Shown here one piece after another: positions 15,662-23,913 of a stretch of DNA of 64,000 bases. The notes beneath the pieces are model-generated. The model saw only the letters and a list, made by a program, of their open reading frames with translations, was not told the DNA's origin and did no database searches. A program made the position numbers and the translations under genes. This DNA is from BMS3ABIN03 sp964418885 (GTDB lineage Bacteria > Bacteroidota > Ignavibacteria > Ignavibacteriales > Ignavibacteriaceae): contig CAYQNW010000005.1 in NCBI GenBank assembly GCA_964418885.1, positions 1-64,000 on the forward strand. Reading direction: 5' to 3'. The first letter of the stretch is position 1. Each line of letters starts with the position of its first letter.

Positions 15662-17827
15662 ATGAAAATTGTTAAATCCGCGTTTATTATTCTTATTTCA
15701 GTATTAGCCTTAACAGCTTATCCTACTTATTCCCAATCAAAAGATGATTGCCTGATTTGCCACGATGATCCAACCTTTACAGGCGAGATAAACGGCAAAG
15801 AAGTTTCGCTTGATGTTAGTGCAGAAAAATTTAATGAATCGACACACGCTAAATTAGAATGTGTTGCGTGTCATAAAGGGTACGACCCTGAATCAATCCC
15901 TCACCGGGAAAACGCACCTAAAGTTAACTGCCTTAACTGCCATGAAAAAGCAAAGCAAAAACATTTATTTCATCCGCAGATATTAAAAGAGGCAACAGGA
16001 ACTGAAATCACACCGGGGCTTTCTTGTACCGGCTGTCATGGAGTTCATTATATTCAATCACCAAAGAGCAAGGATTCCAAATGGAGTGGTGTAAAATTAG
16101 TTGAATCCTGCGGTACATGTCATACTTCCGAAGAAAACAAGTTTATACACTCTGAACATTACAATGCTGTCAAACAAAATTTACCTTTTGCACCAACATG
16201 TTTGAGTTGTCATAAAAACCCTGTGGCACGGATTCATTCACCTGGAGATTCGCTGAAGGTTAAACTAGCACAGGAAAATCTTTGTTTAAGTTGTCATCTC
16301 GCAAATCCGGAAGTACAGAAAGAAGCAACCAAAGAGCTTAGTGTTCTATTTGTTGAATCTTACGAAAAGAGTGTGCACGGCTCTGCTTTAAACGGCGGAA
16401 ATCCAAAAGCTGCAAATTGTGTAGACTGCCATACATCACACAGTGTTAAGAAAAGTATTGATCCAACATCTACTATTTACAAATCTAATATTCCTTTTAC
16501 ATGTGCAAAATGCCATCCTAAAATTTCCGAAACATATCAACAAAGCATTCATGGAACTGCAGTTAAAGATGGAAATTTCGATGCACCTGTTTGTACTGAT
16601 TGTCATGGGGAGCACAATATATTAAAAACCACAAACCCGAAATCGCCTGTAGCTTTTCAAAATGTATCCAGGGAAGTTTGTTCACCGTGCCATAATTCCG
16701 TAAGACTTACTGAAAAGTTCGGTATACAACCTAATTCATATTCGACGTTCAGCGACAGTTACCATGGTTTGGCATTATCAGGTGGGTCTGTTCAGGTGGC
16801 AAATTGCGTAAGTTGTCATGGTACACACAACATAAAACCTGCAAGTGATCCGACTTCAACAATCTATAAAGGTAATCTTATAAAGACGTGCGGCAAATGT
16901 CATCCCGGTGCAAACAAAAACTTTACAATCGGAAAAATACATGTAGACCTTCAGGAAAAAAATGAACCGATAATCGGTTTCATAAGTTCACTCTACATCG
17001 TAATGATTTTCTCGATTATAGGTTTTATGCTGCTTCATAACATAATTGATTTCTATAGAAAAGCTAAAATTAAAAATATGAGGCTGCGCGGCTTGATTAG
17101 AGACGAAGAAAAACATTACGGTCATTCACTTTACCTTAGAATGAATGTGAGTGAAAGAATCCAGCACATAACCATGGCTGTTAGTTTTATCCTTCTTGTA
17201 ATAACAGGATTTATGTTAAGATTTCCACATACCTGGTGGGTATCTCACATTGAAAGTTTAAGTTCCGATGCATTCGAGTACAGAAGTCTGATACATAGAA
17301 TCGCTGCAGTATTTATGGTAAGTGTAAGCTTGTATCATATTTACTACGTATCATTTACGAAACGAGGACGACAATTAATTAAAGATCTTGTACCGAAATT
17401 CAAAGATTTACGTGACGCAATGGCTGTTGCAAGATTTAATCTTGGTATTTCAAAGGAGAAACCGAAGCTTGATCGTTTTAGTTATGTAGAAAAAGCAGAG
17501 TATTGGGCTTTAGTCTGGGGAACAGTTATAATGACTGCAACAGGAATTATAATGTGGTTTGAAAATATCTTTATAGGAATTTTTACTAAACTCGGTTGGG
17601 ATATAGCGAATACTATTCACTTTTACGAAGCATGGCTTGCATTCCTGGCAATTGTAGTGTGGCATTTCTACTTTGTTATTTTCAATCCCGATGTTTACCC
17701 GATGAGTTTAGCATGGCTCAAAGGTACGATTACAGAAGAAGAAATGGCTGAAGAACATCCACTCGAATTGGATCGGATAAAAAAAGAAGGAAGAACAGAA
17801 GATAAAGATGAATCTGAAGACAGATAA
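15662..17827 (+). CDS. Tridecahaem cytochrome c fused to a membrane cytochrome b domain (CbcL-like layout)
   Basis: A 721-residue protein with a Sec signal peptide (ending about residue 24), then 13 CXXCH c-haem motifs between residues about 30 and 415 (CLICH first, CGKCH last), many followed by His-containing CHGxH/CHTSH segments that can supply the sixth ligand. The C-terminal 290 residues hold about five hydrophobic helices with conserved His (RIQHITMAVSF, LIHRIAAVF, SLYHIYYV, IVVWHFYFVIF), typical of the FdnI/HydC-type dihaem cytochrome b. The order, periplasmic multihaem part then quinone-reactive b part, is that of Geobacter CbcL, which has fewer c-haems. It likely oxidises menaquinol and passes electrons to periplasmic carriers. 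It is first of a plus-strand series, 30 bases before the next cytochrome. Confidence 0.9.
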   Translation: MKIVKSAFIILISVLALTAYPTYSQSKDDCLICHDDPTFTGEINGKEVSLDVSAEKFNESTHAKLECVACHKGYDPESIPHRENAPKVNCLNCHEKAKQKHLFHPQILKEATGTEITPGLSCTGCHGVHYIQSPKSKDSKWSGVKLVESCGTCHTSEENKFIHSEHYNAVKQNLPFAPTCLSCHKNPVARIHSPGDSLKVKLAQENLCLSCHLANPEVQKEATKELSVLFVESYEKSVHGSALNGGNPKAANCVDCHTSHSVKKSIDPTSTIYKSNIPFTCAKCHPKISETYQQSIHGTAVKDGNFDAPVCTDCHGEHNILKTTNPKSPVAFQNVSREVCSPCHNSVRLTEKFGIQPNSYSTFSDSYHGLALSGGSVQVANCVSCHGTHNIKPASDPTSTIYKGNLIKTCGKCHPGANKNFTIGKIHVDLQEKNEPIIGFISSLYIVMIFSIIGFMLLHNIIDFYRKAKIKNMRLRGLIRDEEKHYGHSLYLRMNVSERIQHITMAVSFILLVITGFMLRFPHTWWVSHIESLSSDAFEYRSLIHRIAAVFMVSVSLYHIYYVSFTKRGRQLIKDLVPKFKDLRDAMAVARFNLGISKEKPKLDRFSYVEKAEYWALVWGTVIMTATGIIMWFENIFIGIFTKLGWDIANTIHFYEAWLAFLAIVVWHFYFVIFNPDVYPMSLAWLKGTITEEEMAEEHPLELDRIKKEGRTEDKDESEDR

Positions 17828-17857
17828 ATTTTCAAAGGGGAGGATTCACAAAAAATT

Positions 17858-19840
17858 ATGATGAAATCCTTTTCAATTGTTATCTCCATTCTGATTTATT
17901 TAACCTCTGTTAGTGCTCAAAGTAAAGAAGAATGTTTGATGTGTCACGAAGATGAACAATTAAGAGGAACAAGAAACGGTAAAAACATATCTGTATTTGT
18001 AAACGCAAATAATTTTAACAATTCCGTTCATTCCCAGCTTGATTGTATAGATTGCCATGATGACATCGACGCAGAAAACATTCCCCATAGAACTACTTTT
18101 AAAAGAGTCGATTGCGGTAAATGTCATGATGATATAGAAAAAGAATTCGGTGGAGGACTGCATCGTATAGCTTATGATAAAGGAGATCCTTTAGCTCCCA
18201 TTTGCCAGGATTGCCATGGCTATCATTATATTCGTCCGGTTTCAGATCATAATTCGGTCGTTTCTCCTCTTAAAATTCCATTTCTTTGCGGAAGATGCCA
18301 CAGAGAAGGAGCACCGGTTCAGGTTCAACGGAATATTCCGGAAGATAAAATTTTAGAAAATTATTCTCTCAGTATTCACGGCGAAGGTCTTCTTAAAAAA
18401 GGATTGATCGTTTCTGCAACCTGCGTTTCGTGTCATTCTGCGCATAAAATTCTGCCTCATACAGATCCGAATTCCACAATTTCAAGACAGAATATTTCCA
18501 AAACATGTTCTGTTTGTCATTCGGAAATTGAAACCGTTCACAGAAAGATTATTCGCGGAGAGTTATGGGAAAAACAAGCTCACGTTTTGCCGGTCTGTGT
18601 TGATTGCCATCAACCTCACAAAATCAGGAATGTTTTTTATGAACAGGGAATGGCAGACAAAGATTGTTTAAAATGTCATGAGAATCCTAATCTTGTTGCA
18701 TCTAAAGACGGCAGATCACTTTCTGTAGATCACAGTGTCCAGCTAAATTCTATTCATAACAATATTGCCTGTAGTCAATGTCATTCGGAAGTAAATGTTT
18801 CACATGTAAGACCGTGCGAAAGCATTACTCATAAGGTCGATTGTTCATCCTGTCACTCGGAAGTCGGGGACGAATACAATACAAGTACTCATGGAATTCT
18901 CGCTGCAAGTCAGGATCCAAACGCACCCAATTGTAAAGAATGTCATGGCACACATAACGTTCTTGGAAGATTAAATCCAAACTCACCAATATTTTCAATA
19001 AACATTCCGATTTTGTGTGCAAAGTGTCATCGTGCAGGAGAAAAAGCTGCTGTTAAATACACCGGACCTGAAAAAGATATTGTAGAGCACTATATAGAAA
19101 GCATCCACGGCAAAGGATTGATGAAAAGTGGTCTTACTGTTACCGCTACCTGCACGAATTGTCATACAGCTCATCACGAACTTCCCCATACCGATGAAGC
19201 TTCATCAATAAATCCTAAGCACATCGCTGCTACCTGCGGAAATTGTCATCACGGTATCCAGGATATGTTTGAGAAAAGTGTTCATTCAGCTTTAGTTACG
19301 CAGACTGATAAACCTTTACCCGTTTGTAACGATTGCCACAGTGCACACACAATTAAAAGAACCGATTCCGAAGGTTTCAAATTAGAGATAATGCAGCAGT
19401 GTGGAAGATGCCATGAAAAAATCGCAGAAACATATTTTGATACTTATCATGGAAAAGTTTCACAGCTTGGATATACTAAAACTGCAAAGTGTTACGATTG
19501 CCATGGGGCACACGATATTCTTCCGGTCGACAATCCGAAATCTCATTTAAGTCATGATAATATTGTTCAAACCTGTAAAAAATGTCATGAAGGGGCTCAC
19601 AGACAATTTGCAGGATACTTTACCCATGCTACACATCACGATCCCGGAAAATACCCGATACTTTTCTGGACGTTCTGGGGAATGACAGGACTTTTACTAG
19701 GAACATTTTTAATTGCGGGATTACACACTTTAATGTGGCTTCCCCGCTCATTAAAATGGAAAAAAGAATTAAAAAGAAAATTGAACACCGATAAAGAAGA
19801 AATAAAAGGAACCGAAGACGAGGAGCAGAATGAAAAGTAA
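17858..19840 (+). CDS. Nonadecahaem membrane-anchored cytochrome c
   Basis: A 660-residue exported protein with signal peptide (IVISILIYLTSVSAQ) and 19 CXXCH motifs, from CLMCH near residue 28 to CKKCH near residue 575. The motifs come in repeating modules (CHxxH, then about 40 residues, then CHR/CHS..SIHG), which suggests growth by internal duplication. One transmembrane helix near the C-terminus (LFWTFWGMTGLLLGTFLIAGL) and a short charged tail anchor it with the haems in the periplasm. The next gene, overlapping by 11 bases, encodes a separate cytochrome b, so together they resemble a split version of the fused protein at 15662-17827. Two possible starts (17858 and 17861) are adjacent. Confidence 0.9.
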   Translation: MMKSFSIVISILIYLTSVSAQSKEECLMCHEDEQLRGTRNGKNISVFVNANNFNNSVHSQLDCIDCHDDIDAENIPHRTTFKRVDCGKCHDDIEKEFGGGLHRIAYDKGDPLAPICQDCHGYHYIRPVSDHNSVVSPLKIPFLCGRCHREGAPVQVQRNIPEDKILENYSLSIHGEGLLKKGLIVSATCVSCHSAHKILPHTDPNSTISRQNISKTCSVCHSEIETVHRKIIRGELWEKQAHVLPVCVDCHQPHKIRNVFYEQGMADKDCLKCHENPNLVASKDGRSLSVDHSVQLNSIHNNIACSQCHSEVNVSHVRPCESITHKVDCSSCHSEVGDEYNTSTHGILAASQDPNAPNCKECHGTHNVLGRLNPNSPIFSINIPILCAKCHRAGEKAAVKYTGPEKDIVEHYIESIHGKGLMKSGLTVTATCTNCHTAHHELPHTDEASSINPKHIAATCGNCHHGIQDMFEKSVHSALVTQTDKPLPVCNDCHSAHTIKRTDSEGFKLEIMQQCGRCHEKIAETYFDTYHGKVSQLGYTKTAKCYDCHGAHDILPVDNPKSHLSHDNIVQTCKKCHEGAHRQFAGYFTHATHHDPGKYPILFWTFWGMTGLLLGTFLIAGLHTLMWLPRSLKWKKELKRKLNTDKEEIKGTEDEEQNEK

Positions 19841-20669
19841 AAATCCTCGTTTCATTCAAAGATTTACACGGCTTAATCGTATACTTCACATATTAATGAT
19901 TGTAAGTTTTCTTACACTCGCTTTAACCGGAATGACTCTTAAATTTTCTTATACCGGCTGGGCAGTAATCCTTTCTAAATTCTTTGGCGGATTTGAGTCG
20001 GCGGGGTATCTTCATCGTTTTGCTGCAACAATTATGATCGGTGTTTTTGTTACTCATCTTATAGATTTATTTAAACTTAAAAGAAAAGAATTCGGCTCAT
20101 GGAAAAAATTGTTAAAAAGTGATAACTCAATGCTTTTTAACAAAAAAGATTTAAAAGATTTTCTCAGTTCATTAAAATGGTTTGTTGGTAAAGGCGAACG
20201 TCCTGAATACGGAAGATGGACTTACTGGGAAAAATTCGATTACTTTGCAGTTTTCTGGGGAATGTTCGTGATTGGATCGACGGGGATGACTCTCTGGTTC
20301 CCCGAATTTTTCACTCATTTTGTACCCGGCTGGTTCATTAACGTTGCAACTATTGTCCACAGCGATGAAGCTTTACTTGCAACAGGATTTATTTTCACGG
20401 TTCACTTTTTTAATACACATCTTCGTCCCGAGAAATTTCCGATGGACATTATTATATTTTCAGGAAGTATGCCTTTAGAAGAATTCAAATTAGATCGTCC
20501 CGATGAATATAAGAAATTAGTTGAAAGCGGTGAGTTAGAAAAATATATTGTTGAGCCCTATCCACCAATTGTAATTAGAGCAATAAAAATTTTCGGATGG
20601 ACTGCCTTAACAATCGGTTTTAGCATGGTGCTGTGGATAATTTATGCTATGCTATTTGTTTACAGATAA
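19830..20669 (+). CDS. Membrane cytochrome b (FdnI/b561-like)
   Basis: A 279-residue integral membrane protein with five hydrophobic segments and His residues placed for two b haems: NRILHILMIVSFLTLALTG, YLHRFAATIMIGVFVTHLI, the middle YWEKFDYFAVFWGMFVIG, VHSDEALLATGFIFTVHFFN, and a last helix IFGWTALTIGFSMVLWIIY. It aligns in layout with the C-terminal part of the 13-haem fusion, including the GERPEYGRWTYWEKFDY segment (compare KPKLDRFSYVEKAEY). It starts 11 bases inside the 19-haem gene, so the two are translationally coupled and probably form one quinol-oxidising complex. Confidence 0.88.
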   Translation: MKSKNPRFIQRFTRLNRILHILMIVSFLTLALTGMTLKFSYTGWAVILSKFFGGFESAGYLHRFAATIMIGVFVTHLIDLFKLKRKEFGSWKKLLKSDNSMLFNKKDLKDFLSSLKWFVGKGERPEYGRWTYWEKFDYFAVFWGMFVIGSTGMTLWFPEFFTHFVPGWFINVATIVHSDEALLATGFIFTVHFFNTHLRPEKFPMDIIIFSGSMPLEEFKLDRPDEYKKLVESGELEKYIVEPYPPIVIRAIKIFGWTALTIGFSMVLWIIYAMLFVYR

Positions 20670-20724
20670 TTTTAATTTAAAGAAATTTCATATTCTGTTT
20701 TAATCATATTAAGTTAAATCTATA

Positions 20725-22218
20725 GTGAAAAGATTTTTCCCTCAGGAAGTATATAATCCCTTTACCATTTTCGGTGCAGGACTCGGTGCACTTAGCTTTG
20801 GTATGATACTCTTCCTTACAATACTCGAGTATCTTGCCCCCCAGCCAAAACCATACATGGGAATCATTACTTTTATAATTCTTCCCGGTTTCCTACTGAT
20901 AGGCGTTTTCTTCATCTTCTTTGGAATTATCAGAGAAAGAACCAGGCTAAAAAAAGGAATCGAACGAAAACGTAGATTACTTATCATTAATTTTAATGAT
21001 CCCCGCCAGAGAAGAATGGTTATTTCATTTTCAATAGGTGTTATACTTCTTTTATTTTTTTCAGCTTTCGGAAGTTATAAGGCTTATGAATTTACTGAGA
21101 CCGATGAATTTTGTGGAACGCTTTGCCATAAAGTTATGAATCCTGAGTACACCGCATATCTTTCTTCTCCCCATTCCAGGGTAGGTTGTGTTACCTGCCA
21201 CATTGGTTCGGGCGCAACGTGGTTTGTAAGATCAAAAATTTCAGGTTCATACCAGGTTTACTCGGTTCTGTTCAATAAATACTCAAAACCAATTCCTACT
21301 CCGGTTGAAAACTTAAGACCTGCCTCCGGAACTTGCGAGCAATGTCATTCACCTGAAAACTTCTTCAGCGAAGTACAATACCAAGCAACTTATTACCTAT
21401 ATGATGAAGCAAATACAAAATCATCTATTTCAATGCTACTTAAGATTGGTGGCGGAAATAAAGAATTAGGAAGAGCTGAGGGTATTCACTGGCATATGAA
21501 TATCGCGAATAAAATTGAATATATTTATACGGATTCAATCAGGGCTGAAATCCCCTGGGTGAAATTAACTGCACGTGATGGAACTGTAAAAATCTACAAA
21601 GACAAAACAGTAAAGTTTAATCAGAATGATTATCCTCCCGAAAACTTGAGAACTATGGATTGTATCGATTGCCACAATCGTCCTTCTCACATTTTTAATC
21701 CTGCTGATAAATCCGTTAATCTTGCAATGTCATTGGGAAGAATCGATGAAACTCTCCCGTACATCAAGAGTGTTGCAGTTGATGCACTTGAGAGCAAATA
21801 TTCCACAAAAGAAACGGGACTCGACAGTATAAAAATATCGGTCGATGATTTTTATCAATCTAATTATCCTGATGTATACACTTCTAAAAAATCTGCAATA
21901 GAAAAAGCAATAAATGAAATACAAAAAATTTACAAAAGGAACTATTTCCCAAGTATGAATGTAAGCTGGAGAGGTTTCCCAAATCACCTGTCCCACCTCT
22001 TTGACAAAGGATGTTTCCGTTGTCATGACGGAAATCATGAAACCGATAACGGTGAAAAGATAAAAAGAAGCTGCAATCTGTGTCATACTATTATTTCACA
22101 AAATACAAGCGATGGTAGACATTTAGTATCTCTGAGCGGTATAGATTTCGTTCATCCTGAAGATCTTGGAATGGATGTACAGGATCTGATTTGCGTAGAT
22201 TGTCACGCACGTAAATAA
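20725..22218 (+). CDS. NapC/NirT-type heptahaem inner-membrane cytochrome (ImcH-like layout)
   Basis: A 497-residue protein starting at GTG. Two helices lie near the N-terminus (about 15-40 and 47-72), a third at about 93-112, then the NapC/NirT domain with the first haem site CGTLCHKVM, a CX3CH rather than CX2CH, followed by CVTCH and CEQCH. Three more CXXCH (CIDCH, CFRCH, CNLCH) and a final CVDCH at the extreme C-terminus give seven sites. The IPTPVENLRPASGTCEQCH stretch is a hallmark of this group. Three helices plus seven haems match what I recall of Geobacter ImcH, a menaquinol oxidase for high-potential acceptors. It lies 55 bases after the cytochrome b gene. Confidence 0.88.
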   Translation: MKRFFPQEVYNPFTIFGAGLGALSFGMILFLTILEYLAPQPKPYMGIITFIILPGFLLIGVFFIFFGIIRERTRLKKGIERKRRLLIINFNDPRQRRMVISFSIGVILLLFFSAFGSYKAYEFTETDEFCGTLCHKVMNPEYTAYLSSPHSRVGCVTCHIGSGATWFVRSKISGSYQVYSVLFNKYSKPIPTPVENLRPASGTCEQCHSPENFFSEVQYQATYYLYDEANTKSSISMLLKIGGGNKELGRAEGIHWHMNIANKIEYIYTDSIRAEIPWVKLTARDGTVKIYKDKTVKFNQNDYPPENLRTMDCIDCHNRPSHIFNPADKSVNLAMSLGRIDETLPYIKSVAVDALESKYSTKETGLDSIKISVDDFYQSNYPDVYTSKKSAIEKAINEIQKIYKRNYFPSMNVSWRGFPNHLSHLFDKGCFRCHDGNHETDNGEKIKRSCNLCHTIISQNTSDGRHLVSLSGIDFVHPEDLGMDVQDLICVDCHARK

Positions 22219-22333
22219 GAATAAAAAAGTACTTAAAAAAAAATAAAAATCTTTATTAAAGAATTATTTTACTTTTTGAACCTGTGTGTTTAAGTTAAAA
22301 CAATCATTCAAAATTTGAACGAGGGAACATAGT

Positions 22334-22804
22334 ATGATTGACAAAATCTATAGTTCCAATAATGAAGGGGGAAAAACTAAAAGGCGTGACTTTCTGGGTA
22401 TTTTGCTAAGCGGAGGCTTTCTCGCATGGCTCATCGCATTAATATATCCTGTTTTTAAATATTTGGAACCTCCTCCTGTTGAAGAGGCAAAAGTCACAAG
22501 CGTTAAAATAGGTGCCGTTGAAGATATGGCAAAAGACAGCGGCAAAATTATAAAATTTGGAAACAAGCCTGTAATTGTTATTAGAAAAAAAACAGGGAAT
22601 TATGTCGCATTCTCCGCAGTTTGTACTCACCTCGATTGTATAGTTCAATACAGAAAGGATTACGGACAGATTTATTGTGCTTGTCATAACGGGAAATATG
22701 ATCTTAACGGAAAGAACGTTAGCGGTCCTCCTCCTGCACCGCTAACTCCTTATGCAGTTAAAATTGTTAAGGATGAGGTGATAATCCATGCGAAGGAAGC
22801 TTGA
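22334..22804 (+). CDS. Rieske iron-sulphur protein of a bc-type complex
   Basis: A 156-residue protein with an N-terminal twin-Arg segment and one membrane helix (KRRDFLGILLSGGFLAWLI, Tat-type) and a C-terminal [2Fe-2S] Rieske domain. Box I is CTHLDC (97-102) and box II is CACHNG (115-120), supplying the two Cys/two His ligands plus the disulphide pair. The short domain and proline-rich GPPPAPL loop fit the PetC/QcrA group. It transfers electrons from menaquinol bound by cytochrome b, whose gene begins within 3 bases downstream. Confidence 0.94.
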   Translation: MIDKIYSSNNEGGKTKRRDFLGILLSGGFLAWLIALIYPVFKYLEPPPVEEAKVTSVKIGAVEDMAKDSGKIIKFGNKPVIVIRKKTGNYVAFSAVCTHLDCIVQYRKDYGQIYCACHNGKYDLNGKNVSGPPPAPLTPYAVKIVKDEVIIHAKEA

Positions 22805-22806
22805 TT

Positions 22807-23904
22807 ATGAAAAATTCAAATAAAAAAACCATAAAGGAAAGAACATATTCCTGGCTTGATGAAAGATTTAATCTTTCTGGATTAATTGAATTTGCAAAAA
22901 AGAAATCGGTACCGAAGTACAGGGAAACTATCTGGTATTACTTCGGTGGAGTTGCACTACTTCTCTTTATTGTACAGGTAATAACCGGTATTCTCCTTTT
23001 AATGTATTATCAGGGAACAGAAAATTCAGCTTATGAAAGTGTAAAATTCATCAGCACTAAAGTCAGTTTCGGATGGCTGATAAGATCCGTCCATAGCTGG
23101 TCAGCAAACCTGATGATACTTTCGGCTTTCATTCATATGTTTTCCGTTTATTTTCTTAAAGCATTCAGAAAACCGCGTGAGTTGACGTGGTACACAGGTT
23201 TTGGTTTACTTGTAATGGCAATGGCATTCGGTTTCAGCGGTTATCTTCTTCCGTGGAATGAATTAGCTTTCTTCGCAACAAAAGTAGGAACAGACATTGC
23301 CGGTCAGCTTCCCTTAATTGGCAAACCGATTTTAGAATTGTTAAGGGGCGGTGAAGACGTTACCGGTGCTACTTTATCAAGATTTTTCGGATTTCACGTA
23401 GCAGTATTTCCCGGAATATTTACAATCCTGTTAGCCCTTCACTTGATCTTTATACAGCGCCAGGGAATTGCTGAACCCGAGGACTGGAAAGATTTGCCGG
23501 ATAATGAGAAAAAGTATATTCCCTTTTTTCCCAACTTCACTATGCGGGAATTATTAATATGGCTAATTGTGATAAACGTATTAGCAATACTTGCTGTCTT
23601 CTTCCCGTGGGAACTGGGTACAAAAGCCGATCCTTTTGCTTCAGCACCGGTAGGAATTAAACCTGAATGGTACTTTATGTTTATGTTTCAATCATTAAAA
23701 TTTCTTCCCGCTGAAATTTTATTTCTTACAGGTGAGTTTGTTGGAATTGCCGCTTTCGGAATTGCCGGTATTCTCTGGTTTTTAGTTCCATTCTGGGATA
23801 GAAGAACCCCTAAAGGAAAAAGAAACACTATTATTAATTATATCGGAATCTTTGCAGTGATTTTCATAATAGTGTTAACCATACTTGGATTTATTTTGGA
23901 TTAG
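22807..23904 (+). CDS. Cytochrome b of a bc-type quinol oxidase (b6 and subunit IV fused)
   Basis: A 365-residue membrane protein with about eight helices. The four b-haem His are visible in two helices (SVHSWSANLMILSAFIHMF and FHVAVFPGIFTILLALHLIF, each with 13 residues or so between ligands) and the quinol-oxidation loop has the PEWY motif (IKPEWYFMFMFQSLKF). Both the b6 and subunit IV portions are in one chain, as in many anaerobes. The open frame begins at TTG 22801, which overlaps the Rieske stop, but I prefer ATG 22807. With the Rieske gene and the 11-haem gene 9 bases downstream it forms a bc-type complex. Confidence 0.94.
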   Translation: MKNSNKKTIKERTYSWLDERFNLSGLIEFAKKKSVPKYRETIWYYFGGVALLLFIVQVITGILLLMYYQGTENSAYESVKFISTKVSFGWLIRSVHSWSANLMILSAFIHMFSVYFLKAFRKPRELTWYTGFGLLVMAMAFGFSGYLLPWNELAFFATKVGTDIAGQLPLIGKPILELLRGGEDVTGATLSRFFGFHVAVFPGIFTILLALHLIFIQRQGIAEPEDWKDLPDNEKKYIPFFPNFTMRELLIWLIVINVLAILAVFFPWELGTKADPFASAPVGIKPEWYFMFMFQSLKFLPAEILFLTGEFVGIAAFGIAGILWFLVPFWDRRTPKGKRNTIINYIGIFAVIFIIVLTILGFILD

Positions 23905-23913
23905 GAGGAAAAA

